Assembly (NCBI GenBank): GCA_963737625.1
Contig: CAVTTK010000006.1
Coordinates: 124,001-188,000 of the forward strand
DNA length: 64,000 nucleotides
Source: Bog-756 sp963737625
GTDB lineage: Bacteria; Actinomycetota; Acidimicrobiia; Acidimicrobiales; RAAP-2
Direction: 5' to 3'
Shown: piece after piece, positions 8,551 to 16,673 of the stretch
Position numbering within the stretch: position 1 is the stretch's first letter
Layout of the letters: each line of letters starts with the position of its first letter
Translations under genes and position numbers: made by a program
The notes under the pieces: generated by a model
What the model was told of the DNA's origin: nothing
Database searches by the model: none
What the model saw: only the letters and a program-made list of their open reading frames with translations

Positions 8551-9114
8551 TCACGGGCGGAAGTTGTCGGCGTATCGGCTGGGGGTGGGACCCCACTGGC
8601 CCTGGTACTTCGACTTCAGACCGTCGGAGCCGTACGGGTGGTCGGCCGCCGTCGTCATCTGCAAGAAACTGATCTGGCCGATCTTCATGCCCGGGTAGAC
8701 GGTGATGGGGAGATTGGCCACGTTGGAGAGCTCGAGGGTGAGATGACCATCCCATCCGGCATCAACGAAGCCGGCCGTCGAGTGGATGAGGAGGCCCAGG
8801 CGTCCGAGCGAGGACTTCCCCTCCAGCCGGGCCACCAGGTCGTCGGGGAGGGTGACCTTCTCCGTGGTGGAGCCGAGCACGAACTCGCCGGGGTGGAGGA
8901 TCAGGGGCTCTTCCCCCACGTCGACCAACTCTGTCAGGTCCTCTTGGTCCTCGCGCACGTCGATGACGCGGCTGGTGTGGTTCCGGAACAGCCGGAAGTA
9001 CTGGTCTACGTGGAGGTCGACCGACGAGGGCTGGATGCAGCTCTCGTCGAAGGGGTCGATGACGATGTGCCCGGCGGCGAGCGCCTCGCGTATGGAGCGG
9101 TCAGAGAGAACCAT
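8551..9114 (-). CDS. dcd: dCTP deaminase, probably the dUMP-forming type
   Basis: Converts dCTP toward dUMP for thymidylate synthesis. The 187 residues match the actinobacterial enzyme (about 190). The signature EGKSSLGRLGL (residues 98-108) and the active-site run GFVDAGWDGHLTLELSN with Glu128 are intact. The C-terminal QGQWGPTPSR closes over the nucleotide in homologues. Actinobacterial enzymes such as that of Mycobacterium tuberculosis carry both deaminase and dUTPase activity, and the sequence groups with those by eye; the dual activity is inferred. Confidence 0.93.
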   Translation of the reverse strand: MVLSDRSIREALAAGHIVIDPFDESCIQPSSVDLHVDQYFRLFRNHTSRVIDVREDQEDLTELVDVGEEPLILHPGEFVLGSTTEKVTLPDDLVARLEGKSSLGRLGLLIHSTAGFVDAGWDGHLTLELSNVANLPITVYPGMKIGQISFLQMTTAADHPYGSDGLKSKYQGQWGPTPSRYADNFRP

Positions 9115-9806
9115 GCCGGACAGACGATAGTGGGGCGCGCGCCTCCAGGAGTAGTTGGTGGGATCGCGTTGTCCGTGGCCCGGCTGGCCCAGCGCCCGGC
9201 GACCGGGCCGGCTCCGATGTCAGGGCACCCGGATCCGACTGTCGGCCGTGGCTCCTCCACCTGCTGCCGATTCCGGCTCGCCGCAAGGCACCCCCCTCCC
9301 GTGGGCCCCAGCGGCGGCGGCCGTGCCCGGGGTGCCGGGAAGGGGCCGCGGCAGACCCGTGTGACCTCGGCCTCCCACCCACCTCAGGCCCCGGCCCACT
9401 CGGAATCCTCGACGGCGTGCAGTCTTCCTGTGCAACTTTCAGTTGCAATTCCCTGATGCGATGGTGATACTTACGGACACAGGGCGGCGGATCGCCATGC
9501 AGGACGATGAGCTCGATTCCCGGTTGCACCTGGCACCGGGACTCGAGCTCATCACGGCAGAAGCCACTGCGTCCGAGGTAGAGGCCCGAAATCCGAGGTG
9601 GCCACGGTCACTACCGCGGCCACCGGCGTGGTCGGAGAGAGTGCTTGCCGCCAGTGACCTGGTGATGGCGGTGACACGGTTCGGTTGGGCCCTGATCGGC
9701 GGCGGCTCGATGGCGCCGTAGTCCGGACGTGGCCGGACCCGAGGCTGCCCGGGAGTACCACCTCCGGGAGAAGGAAGCCTCCGAGCGGATAGGGTGTCGG
9801 CGCCAC
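9115..9806. other. Gene-poor stretch between dcd and tRNA-Gly
   Basis: Nearly 700 bp with no gene I trust. An ATG at 9461 (in the frame open from 9443 to 9721) could encode about 86 residues, but I recognise nothing in it. The only clear structure is the TGCAACT-TTC-AGTTGCA palindrome at 9431, just upstream of that frame. Confidence 0.5.
9431..9451. promoter_or_regulatory. Palindromic operator-like site, copy 1
   Basis: TGCAAC-N5-GTTGCAATTC. The inner TGCAACT/AGTTGCA arms are a perfect inverted repeat. The same pattern, including the trailing ATTC, occurs once more at 60785-60805. Such dyads are typical of dimeric MarR- or TetR-type repressors; which protein binds is unknown. Confidence 0.45.
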
Positions 9807-9877
9807 GCGGGCGTAGTTCAGAGGCAGAACATCAGCTTCCCAAGCTGAGAACGCGGGTTCGATTCCCGTCGCCCGCT
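9807..9877 (+). tRNA. tRNA-Gly (anticodon CCC)
   Basis: The acceptor stem GCGGGCG pairs with CGCCCGC. The anticodon stem TCAGC/GCTGA encloses the loop TTCCCAA, giving anticodon CCC (reads GGG). The T arm is GCGGG-TTCGATT-CCCGT. The 3' CCA is not encoded. All four arms fold and the length is 71 nt. Confidence 0.95.
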
Positions 9878-9896
9878 CTCTTGCATGTGCCGGTCA

Positions 9897-9916
9897 GGAT
9901 CACGTTCGTGTGATCC
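9897..9916 (+). terminator. Hairpin downstream of tRNA-Gly
   Basis: GGATCAC-GTTCGT-GTGATCC is a 7-bp perfect stem with a 6-base loop, 20 bp after the tRNA end. There is no T-run, so it could be a processing or termination structure. Confidence 0.45.
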
Positions 9917-9993
9917 GTGCGCCGTCTATCGAGTGCGGTGGACGAGGCACCTCGGCGAGGCCGCCGGACGGGGATGGCGATGTCTCCTTGGAA

Positions 9994-10506
9994 TCACACG
10001 TCGGGGAGAGGCTCGTCATACAAGAGGAGCTCTTCTCTGTCTGGAGCTTGAAACATCGTTGCCCACTGTTCAAAGTGATCCCGCCTCATCGGTGAGGCGC
10101 TCCATTCGCCCGACGCATTGCGTCGCGCAGCCCGCTCGATGAGTTCCTCCAAGGGCGCATCGAGGTAGTGCAACTCGACCCCCACCCCCAGAGCCCGCGC
10201 CCTGAGCCGTTTCTCATCCCGTTCAACTCGCGCCCAGTGGCCCCACTCCAAGATCACGCTCTGACCTTGGGCCAGGAGTTCCTGGGTGAGTGTCCACAAT
10301 TGACCTTCTATGAGGGGCCGAAAGCTGTCGTCCCACGGGTCGTGACCCAACTGGGTCGTCCACCGGTCCTTGTCCAACCGGATGGCGGGAATCGTGGGGG
10401 CGATCCGGCGAGCCAGCGTCGACTTTCCTGAAGCTGGGAGTCCGCAGATCAGCACGAGTCGAGCGCGGGGTCTAGCGGCACGATCGTCGGTCCCGTCGGA
10501 GATCAC
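9994..10506 (-). CDS. P-loop ATPase/kinase of the AAA_33 (zeta-like) type
   Basis: A 170-residue single-domain P-loop protein. LVLICGLPASGKSTLARRIA (residues 18-37) is the Walker A segment and RLDKDRW follows at the second strand. The core VILEWGHWAR and the basic lid region EELIERAARRN fit small-molecule or nucleotide kinases of the chloramphenicol-phosphotransferase/zeta group. Substrate unknown. No small antitoxin-like gene adjoins it, which argues against a zeta toxin-antitoxin pair. It starts with GTG at 10506 without an obvious ribosome site. Confidence 0.82.
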   Translation of the reverse strand: MISDGTDDRAARPRARLVLICGLPASGKSTLARRIAPTIPAIRLDKDRWTTQLGHDPWDDSFRPLIEGQLWTLTQELLAQGQSVILEWGHWARVERDEKRLRARALGVGVELHYLDAPLEELIERAARRNASGEWSASPMRRDHFEQWATMFQAPDREELLLYDEPLPDV

Positions 10507-10623
10507 GGAGAGAGGTTATGACACCCCGGGTTGTCCGCCCCCCAAACCCCCGGTATCGGCGATCCATCGCTGGCCTGCCGAGCGGCAGCCACGAGGGTGC
10601 CCTGGCCAACCGTCGGTTGAGTG

Positions 10624-11340
10624 TCAGTGACCGGCGATCTGGCCGCCGTCGATGTGCAGGACCTCGCCGGTAATGAACGGCGACGACTCCAGGAAAAGGA
10701 TCCCGTCGACGATGTCGCGGACCTGGCCCACGTGCCCAACCGGGGGGAGCTGGGAACCGAGCCCGGCGTAGCTCTCCACCGGATGCACCGGCGTCTGGAT
10801 GATGCCTGGCGAGACAGCGTTGACCCGGATGCCACGGGAGGCGTACTCGACGGCGAGTGACTTGGTGGCCGAGGCAATGCCGCCCTTGGTGAGCGAAGTC
10901 AAGACAGAGGGTGCGCTCATGTTGGCGTAGTCGGCCAGGGTCGTGGTGATGTTCACGATGTGGCCCCCTCCCTGCTTCAGCATCTCGACGATGGCGCGCT
11001 GGGTCAGCGTGAAGAACCCGGTGAGATTGACGCCGACGACAGTTTCGTAGTCATCGGCGGTGTACTCGGTGAACGGCTTGGAGATATACACCCCGGCGTT
11101 GTTGACGAGACTGTCGATGCGGCCGAAGCGCTCCAGTGCCCCCTTGATGATCCGGTCGGTGGTGGCAGCCTCTGAGATGTCACCGTCGACGGTGAGCACA
11201 CCCGGGTCCCCATCGGGCTCGATCGTCCGGGATGTGGCCACGACCGACCACCCCCGCCGCCGGTACTCGGCGACCAGACCGGCGCCGATGCCCTGAGAGC
11301 CTCCCGTGACGATGACGACGTTGTGGTCTGGCTGACTCAT
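10624..11340 (-). CDS. Short-chain dehydrogenase/reductase family protein lacking the catalytic Tyr
   Basis: A 238-residue Rossmann protein. VTGGSQGIGAG (residues 11-21) is the cofactor loop, NNAGVYI the structural motif, and VNAVSPGIIQTP the C-terminal segment. In the usual YxxxK position it has TSLTK, so the catalytic tyrosine is replaced by threonine while the lysine remains. The serine position reads TTT. It may use another residue or be a binding protein. It is monocistronic and ends near the kinase gene. The fold assignment is firm, the enzymatic function is not. Confidence 0.88.
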   Translation of the reverse strand: MSQPDHNVVIVTGGSQGIGAGLVAEYRRRGWSVVATSRTIEPDGDPGVLTVDGDISEAATTDRIIKGALERFGRIDSLVNNAGVYISKPFTEYTADDYETVVGVNLTGFFTLTQRAIVEMLKQGGGHIVNITTTLADYANMSAPSVLTSLTKGGIASATKSLAVEYASRGIRVNAVSPGIIQTPVHPVESYAGLGSQLPPVGHVGQVRDIVDGILFLESSPFITGEVLHIDGGQIAGH

Positions 11341-11616
11341 GAAGACTCCCCTGGTCAGCCGCGGGCGAGCGTCGGGTCACTGGGGTGTCGGGCGAGCGGT
11401 GTGGTTTGTACACTCATCCCGGGGGACGTGCGGAACCACACCGCAGTGACGTCCGAGCCGGTGGCGTCGGAGCAAGCTTGCTGAGCGGTTTCCAGCCCCA
11501 TGCCGGAGCTGGCGCCGGCCAGCTCGAAGGTTCGGTCGACGAGCTCTGGCTGACGCTGGGCGGGCCACGACGTAGTTGCCGTCACGGGCATTCCCAACGA
11601 CGGCACGGCCGAGGGT

Positions 11617-12969
11617 TCACGGCGCCCGGCCGACGGGCGCGCCGGTCCGGATCTGCTCGCGGAGTGCTTTGAGGGCGGCGACGTAGATCTCCGAGAAGGT
11701 GGGGAACGGCTGGATGGTGTCCCGCAGTACTTCGAGTGGAACCTTGGCCCGGATGGCCAGCGTGGCTTGCTGCAGCCATTCGCCCGCCTCGGGTCCCAGG
11801 CCATAGGCGCCGGTCACTAGGTCGCCGTCGCTGAGGAGGGTCAGAAAGCCATTCGACTGCGCGTAGCGATGGGTATACGTGGCGGTCTTGGCCACCTCGG
11901 ACAGTGGGGTGGTGGCGCTGAACGGGGCTTCCGTGGCACCCACCGACGCCGCTTGGGGGTCCGTGTACACGACGTCGGGAATGGCCTCGTAGTTGGCCTC
12001 ACGGGGTTCGCCGAGGATGTTGGCCGCCACGACCTCGCCCTGATACTTCCCCACGTGGGTCAGCAGCCGCACGCCCGTGACGTCACCGACAGCCCACAGA
12101 CCGTCGCCAGCGCGCAGGTGGGCGTCGACCGGGATCCCGTGCCGGTCAGCGTGGACGCCGACCGTGTCGAGGCCGATCCCGTCCACCCGGGGGCGCCGGC
12201 CGGTGGCCACTAGCAGGTGGTCGCCACGCAGCTCGCGGCCGTCACCCAGTGTGAGCACGAACTCCTCGGCGTCGCGCCGGGCTGCCGTCGCCTGGACACC
12301 CAAGATCAGTTCGACGCCGTCACCGCGTAGCACCTCGCCCAGGGCGTGGCCCAGCGGCGCCGGCTCGCGGGCGAGCACGTGGTCGGATCCCTCGACCAGC
12401 GCCACCTCGCCGCCCAGACGGCGCACGGCCTGGGCCATCTCGGCGCCGACCGGCCCACCGCCCAGTATCAGCAGACGCCGTGGCACGGCCTTCATGCCGG
12501 TCACCTCGCGGTTGGACCAGACACCCTCGAGATCGGCCAGGCCCGGAACGGGTGGCACCACCGGATCCGATCCGGTGGCCACGACGATGTGCTCCGCCGT
12601 GTGGGGCACTCCGTCCACGTCGACCACACCCGCCCCAGCCAACCGGCCGGTGCCCCGCAGCAGGTCGATGCCCTTGTCGGCCAGCCAACGCTCCTGGGCG
12701 GCATCGGAGTAGTTCGAGACCATGAAATCCCGATAGGCCAGGGCCGCCTCCACATCGACCTCGGCACTGGCCGCCGCTTCACGTGCCTCCTGAGCCGCCT
12801 CGCCGGGGCGCAGCAGCGTCTTGGACGGGATGCAAGCCCAATAGGAGCACTCGCCGCCAGCCAGTGCGCGTTCGACGACGGCCACCCGCAGTCCACCGTC
12901 GGCCAACTCCCCCGCGCAGTGCTCGCCCGGCGAGCCGGCACCCAGGACGATGACGTCGTAGCTGCTCAT
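11617..12969 (-). CDS. FAD-dependent pyridine nucleotide-disulfide oxidoreductase
   Basis: A 450-residue flavoprotein resembling dihydrolipoamide dehydrogenase and mercuric reductase. VLGAGSPGEHCAGEL (from residue 9) binds FAD, and the redox disulfide is C41-SYWA-C46 in GGECSYWACIPSK. LLILGGGPVGAEMAQ is the NAD(P) loop, LWAVGDVTG the second FAD motif, and a dimerisation domain follows. The C-terminal dyad motif reads QPFPTFSE, so the histidine used as general acid in lipoamide dehydrogenase is absent. The ATG at 12969 overlaps the upstream 61-aa gene by ATGA. Substrate unknown. Confidence 0.9.
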   Translation of the reverse strand: MSSYDVIVLGAGSPGEHCAGELADGGLRVAVVERALAGGECSYWACIPSKTLLRPGEAAQEAREAAASAEVDVEAALAYRDFMVSNYSDAAQERWLADKGIDLLRGTGRLAGAGVVDVDGVPHTAEHIVVATGSDPVVPPVPGLADLEGVWSNREVTGMKAVPRRLLILGGGPVGAEMAQAVRRLGGEVALVEGSDHVLAREPAPLGHALGEVLRGDGVELILGVQATAARRDAEEFVLTLGDGRELRGDHLLVATGRRPRVDGIGLDTVGVHADRHGIPVDAHLRAGDGLWAVGDVTGVRLLTHVGKYQGEVVAANILGEPREANYEAIPDVVYTDPQAASVGATEAPFSATTPLSEVAKTATYTHRYAQSNGFLTLLSDGDLVTGAYGLGPEAGEWLQQATLAIRAKVPLEVLRDTIQPFPTFSEIYVAALKALREQIRTGAPVGRAP

Positions 12970-13151
12970 GTGGTGGTCCCGGCGCCGGCCTGGTCCGCAG
13001 GCCCGGACTGCTCGTCGATCATGTACTGCGCGTACCAATCCGGCCACTCCGGGTCGGGATGCCCGATCTCTTCTTCGTGGCGGCCGTGCGCATCGGCGGC
13101 CCGTCGGAGAGCGGCGGCCAGATCATCGGTCGATTCGTAGGTGGCCGTCAT
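12966..13151 (-). CDS. Small conserved protein coupled to the flavoprotein
   Basis: A 61-residue acidic protein: MTATYESTDDLAAALRRAAD, then a central HPDPEWPDWYAQYM with several tryptophans and tyrosines, then a flexible Gly/Ala tail. I know no function. Its stop overlaps the start of the flavoprotein by ATGA, which implies translational coupling. Eight bases separate it from the VOC gene upstream (13160), so all three may form one operon. Confidence 0.75.
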   Translation of the reverse strand: MTATYESTDDLAAALRRAADAHGRHEEEIGHPDPEWPDWYAQYMIDEQSGPADQAGAGTTT

Positions 13152-13159
13152 CGGGGTGA

Positions 13160-13603
13160 TCACCGGCCCGGAAGACGAGTCGTCACCTCTTGGATGAACC
13201 AGCTGTTGCCGTCCGGATCGCTGAACGAGGCGAACGACCCATAGGTCTTGTGCTCGGGAGCGGGGCCCGGCGCGCGGGCCTCGGTTCCGGCGTGGTGGAA
13301 CACCCCACCGGTGTCGTGGAACACGTCGCTCACCTCGACGCCCCGCTCGACCACCTCGGCCCGGGCCGCCTCGATGTCGGTGACGACGAGCTGGAGGCCT
13401 TCGGCCGATCCCGGTGGGGCCGAGGTGACCCCGCTGCCGAAGATGATCGAGCACGCCGAGCCGGGTGGTGTCAGCTGCACGACCCGGAAGCCCCCCTCAC
13501 CCGGAACATCGGCGTCGAGGCGCCACCCCAGCGACTGGTAGAAGGCCTTGGCCCGGTCCACATCGGTCACCGGCACCACGACCACTTCGAGCTTCATGTC
13601 CAC
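13160..13603 (-). CDS. VOC family protein (glyoxalase/bleomycin-resistance fold)
   Basis: A 147-residue protein with two beta-alpha-beta-beta-beta modules. VVVVPVTDVDRAKAFYQSLG opens the first, and LQLVVTDIEAARAEVVERGV opens the second. The ending YGSFASFSDPDGNSWFIQEV has the usual metal-ligand glutamate near the C-terminus. The GTG at 13603 is preferred because AGGAG lies 8 bases upstream; an ATG follows two codons later. It lies immediately upstream of the 61-aa gene and flavoprotein. Substrate unknown. Confidence 0.88.
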   Translation of the reverse strand: MDMKLEVVVVPVTDVDRAKAFYQSLGWRLDADVPGEGGFRVVQLTPPGSACSIIFGSGVTSAPPGSAEGLQLVVTDIEAARAEVVERGVEVSDVFHDTGGVFHHAGTEARAPGPAPEHKTYGSFASFSDPDGNSWFIQEVTTRLPGR

Positions 13604-13746
13604 GTCCGCAGCTCCTCTCCGCCGGGTCCGACAGCCGCTGCCCACCCAGCGAACCCGTCCTGGCATCACTCTCGCGCTGCTCGCCGTCGAAGTCCAGGGC
13701 CCGTGAGCGTGCGGTTGGCGTCCGGCGGTGGACGTCGATGACTGCT

Positions 13747-15648
13747 TCAGGCCGACGAGATGCCCGACGATCCGCGTCGGCGTTCGGCCTCCGAGATGGC
13801 CCAGGCCGCGTTGACGAGCCCGATGTGGCTGAAGGCTTGGGGGAAGTTGCCCAGCAGCTCTCCGCTGACGGGGTCGGCCTCCTCGGCGAGAAGCCCGACG
13901 TCGTTGACGAAGGCTGCCGCCCGCTCGAAGACGGAGCGGGCCCGATCGGTCTGTCCCGCCCCGGCCAGGGCCTGGGCCAGCCAGAAGGTGCACAGCAAGA
14001 ACGAGCCTTCTTCGCCGTCGAGCCCGTCGTGTGACCGGTAGCGGAAGACGAGTCCCCGCTCATCGGTCAGGCGCTCTTCAGTGGCGTTGACCGTGGCCAG
14101 CACTCTGGGCTCGTCGGCGGGAAGAAACCCGACCAGAGGCAGCATCAGACTGGAGGCGTCGAGCTCGTCCGAGCCGAAGGACTGGGTGAAGGCCCCGGCC
14201 CGGTCGCTCCACCCTCTGGTGAGGATGGCCTCACGGATCTGGGCCTGGGTCTGCTCCCACTCCCCGATCCGGCTGGAGGCGTCGAGATGGTCGGCCAAGG
14301 CCACAGCCCGGTCGAGGGCTACCCAGCACATCAGCTTCGAGTACAGGTAGTGGCGGGGCTCGCCGCGGACCTCCCAGATCCCCTGGTCCTTTTCCAGCCA
14401 ACGCCGGGCGGCGGTGTCGGCCAGTTGAACGAAGAACCGTCGGGTGGCTGGTGCCAGTTCGGGTGGCGCACCCCACTTGTCCGGGGCGGCCATCGGTCCG
14501 ACCCGTCTGGAGGCGTTGTCGAAGAGCTGGTCCGAGAGTCGGTCCACGGCGCTGAGCAGTTCCCCGTAGACGTCGAGCTGGCGCTGGTTCCAGGCGCCAT
14601 TGCCGACCCGAACGGGCACGGAGTTCCGCCAGCCCTCCAGGTGCGGCAGCTCTCGCTCGGTCAGGTCCCGTTCGCCACCGACACCGAACATGATCTGCAG
14701 GTCGCCGCCCCGGTCGAGTGAGCCGGCCGCCGACGAGGTCATGTAGTCGAAGAACTGATTGGCCTCGTCGGGGCAAGCCGCCACCCACAGGGCCTCGATC
14801 GTGAAGGAGGCGTCGCGGACCCAGGCATAGCGGTAGTCCCAGTTTCGGGCGCCCCCCACCACCTCGGGCAGCGACGTGGTGGCCGCCGCGCAGATGGCGC
14901 CGGTGGGGGCAAAGGAGAGTGACTGCAGCACCCGTCCGCTGTGGTGCACCAGGTCGCGCCACGGACCCACATAGGCCTGATGGAGCTCCGACCAAGACTC
15001 CCACGCCGACACGGTGTCTTCCAACCGGGTCTCAATCTCGGGCTGGGTCCAGACCAGGGCCGAGTCGGCCTCGTCCCGCTTGCTGTGATGAAGGGCGAAG
15101 CTGGCGCTCTCGTCGCGGCGGAGCTGGAGCCGGCCGGAGACCGCCGACGAGTCGACGGTCAGGGCCACCGGGGAGGTGAGGGCCAACACGTCAGAGCCCC
15201 CGAACGCCACCACTCCGCCGTCCACGGCATCGAAGAGGGGATGGACCAGCCCGTACTCCGGACGCGGGACGTACTCCACGGACAGATCGACCTCGCCTTC
15301 GACGCACGTGGCCCGGCGCAGCAGGACGTGCGGCGCACCCCGGCCGAGTTCGTGCCCCCGGGTGCCTTCGCCCATGGCCAGCGCGTCGGTGACGATGACC
15401 GTGCCGGTCGGCGTGCGGAAGGTGGTCTCCAACACCATGGTCCGGTCCAGGTAGCGCCGGGCCACTTCAGTGGCCTTGGGCGCCCGGATCGACCAGTGGC
15501 CGGCCTGGTCGCCGAGGAGGCGACCGAAGACTGATGGGCTGTCGAAGCGGGGGAAGCACAGCCAGTCGATCGACCCCTCCCGGCTCACCAGCGCAGCACT
15601 GTGCCGATCCGAGAGGAGCGCATAGTCGGCTATTGGGATCGTGCTCAT
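13747..15648 (-). CDS. GH15 family glycosidase (trehalase/glucoamylase-like)
   Basis: A 633-residue cytosolic (alpha/alpha)6-barrel hydrolase of GH15 type. The N-terminal beta domain begins IADYALLSDRHSAALVSREG and includes SIDWLCFPRFDSPSVFG. The barrel motif RNWDYRYAWVRDASFTIEAL is typical. The acidic segments GIWEVRGEPRHYLYSKLMCW and DGEEGSFLLCTFWL hold the catalytic glutamates of relatives. Actinobacterial members, including mycobacterial trehalase, often hydrolyse trehalose, which is the best guess. The start at 15648 has GAAGGAG five bases upstream. It is divergent from the redoxin gene. Confidence 0.93.
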   Translation of the reverse strand: MSTIPIADYALLSDRHSAALVSREGSIDWLCFPRFDSPSVFGRLLGDQAGHWSIRAPKATEVARRYLDRTMVLETTFRTPTGTVIVTDALAMGEGTRGHELGRGAPHVLLRRATCVEGEVDLSVEYVPRPEYGLVHPLFDAVDGGVVAFGGSDVLALTSPVALTVDSSAVSGRLQLRRDESASFALHHSKRDEADSALVWTQPEIETRLEDTVSAWESWSELHQAYVGPWRDLVHHSGRVLQSLSFAPTGAICAAATTSLPEVVGGARNWDYRYAWVRDASFTIEALWVAACPDEANQFFDYMTSSAAGSLDRGGDLQIMFGVGGERDLTERELPHLEGWRNSVPVRVGNGAWNQRQLDVYGELLSAVDRLSDQLFDNASRRVGPMAAPDKWGAPPELAPATRRFFVQLADTAARRWLEKDQGIWEVRGEPRHYLYSKLMCWVALDRAVALADHLDASSRIGEWEQTQAQIREAILTRGWSDRAGAFTQSFGSDELDASSLMLPLVGFLPADEPRVLATVNATEERLTDERGLVFRYRSHDGLDGEEGSFLLCTFWLAQALAGAGQTDRARSVFERAAAFVNDVGLLAEEADPVSGELLGNFPQAFSHIGLVNAAWAISEAERRRGSSGISSA

Positions 15649-15992
15649 GTGAGCTCCTTCGCCCGTACATCCGCGGGATCGGTATCGGCAGCTCCGGTAA
15701 AGCCTCGTGTCCCGCCCATTGTGGCTGGCCCTCGTGGCCGTCGCCACGCTACCGATCTATCTGCGCCCCCTCACCCCCCTGGTTCACGCACCAGCGGGCC
15801 GGGAGGGCCGCACCTCGGGCCATGGCGGCGTCGGGGCCTCCCCACTGGCCGGCGATACGGGCGATTGGGGGGATGACGCGGCGGTGACGAAGGGATATTC
15901 TGGCCACGGCAAGCTCGCCCGTGGCTGGGCGGGACGGGCTCAGCTCCGCCGGGGAGCGGACGCGCTCGAAGCGACGAAAGAGGCGGTGTTCC
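15649..15992. other. Divergent intergenic region
   Basis: This 344-bp stretch separates the divergently read GH15 and redoxin genes and must hold both promoters. I see no strong -10/-35 pair, repeat or small gene. Confidence 0.5.
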
Positions 15993-16595
15993 ATGCGATC
16001 CGACATCAGACCCGGGACCACCCTCCCCGACTACTCCCTGCCGGATCACACCAACACGGTGCGCCGACTCAGCGAGCTCCAGGGCGATGACCCGCTGGTC
16101 CTCACACTGGCGCGAGGCAACTACTGCCCGAAGGAGCACCAACAGCATCTGGAACTGGCTGCGCACTATCCGAAGTTCGCCGTCGGCTACACCCAGATCG
16201 TCACCATCTCGACCGACGACCACCACACGACCCAAGAGTTCCGCGCCTCGGTCGGCGCCCAGTGGACATTCCTGTCCGATCCGGCCCGGACGATTCAACA
16301 GGACCTCGACATCCAGGAGTACACCGACCCCGAGCACGACCCGATGATCCCCCACACGCTGGTCCTCAAGCCGGGACTGGTGGTGCACAGGATCTACAAC
16401 GGCTACTGGTTCTGGGGTCGCCCCTCGTTCTACGACTTGTGGCACGACTTGCAGACTGCCTCGAGCGAGATCCGCCCCGACTGGGACCTGAGCAAGCCGG
16501 GGCTTCGGGAGGCCTGGGATGCAGGCGATTACTCGAGCTTTCACGGATGGAACAAGCGGGCTGCCCAGTCGATGCCGACGTCGTACCAGTCCTAG
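15993..16595 (+). CDS. Redoxin-domain (peroxiredoxin-like) protein, single cysteine
   Basis: A 200-residue thioredoxin-fold protein of the AhpC/TSA superfamily. PGTTLPDYSLPDHTN begins the domain. The likely peroxidatic cysteine is Cys45 in LARGNYCPKEHQQ, the only cysteine in the protein, so a 1-Cys mechanism or a non-peroxidase role is expected. The usual PxxxTxxC pattern is changed. ISTDDHHTTQEFRA and the C-terminal GYWFWGRPSFYDLW are lineage features. The ATG at 15993 is chosen because the upstream reading is Arg/Lys-rich and implausible. Confidence 0.85.
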   Translation: MRSDIRPGTTLPDYSLPDHTNTVRRLSELQGDDPLVLTLARGNYCPKEHQQHLELAAHYPKFAVGYTQIVTISTDDHHTTQEFRASVGAQWTFLSDPARTIQQDLDIQEYTDPEHDPMIPHTLVLKPGLVVHRIYNGYWFWGRPSFYDLWHDLQTASSEIRPDWDLSKPGLREAWDAGDYSSFHGWNKRAAQSMPTSYQS

Positions 16596-16673
16596 CTGCA
16601 TGTGGATCTGCCGGAGCGGTCCGGACCGGTCCGCCTCGGGGCTGGTCGAGGCGGAGCGAGAGCGTAGGTGGTG

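Noticed and set aside
9461..9721. Possible 86-codon gene between dcd and tRNA-Gly
   Set aside because: No recognisable motif, no clear ribosome site and an unremarkable composition. It is kept only as a note because a palindrome lies upstream.
9994..10506. Zeta-type toxin of a toxin-antitoxin pair
   Set aside because: No small partner gene adjoins it; the neighbours are a tRNA and an unrelated SDR.
11355..11591. Possible 78-codon minus-strand gene between the SDR and the flavoprotein
   Set aside because: A Ser/Thr-rich translation with no motif and no start signal; its frame also runs under the flavoprotein gene.
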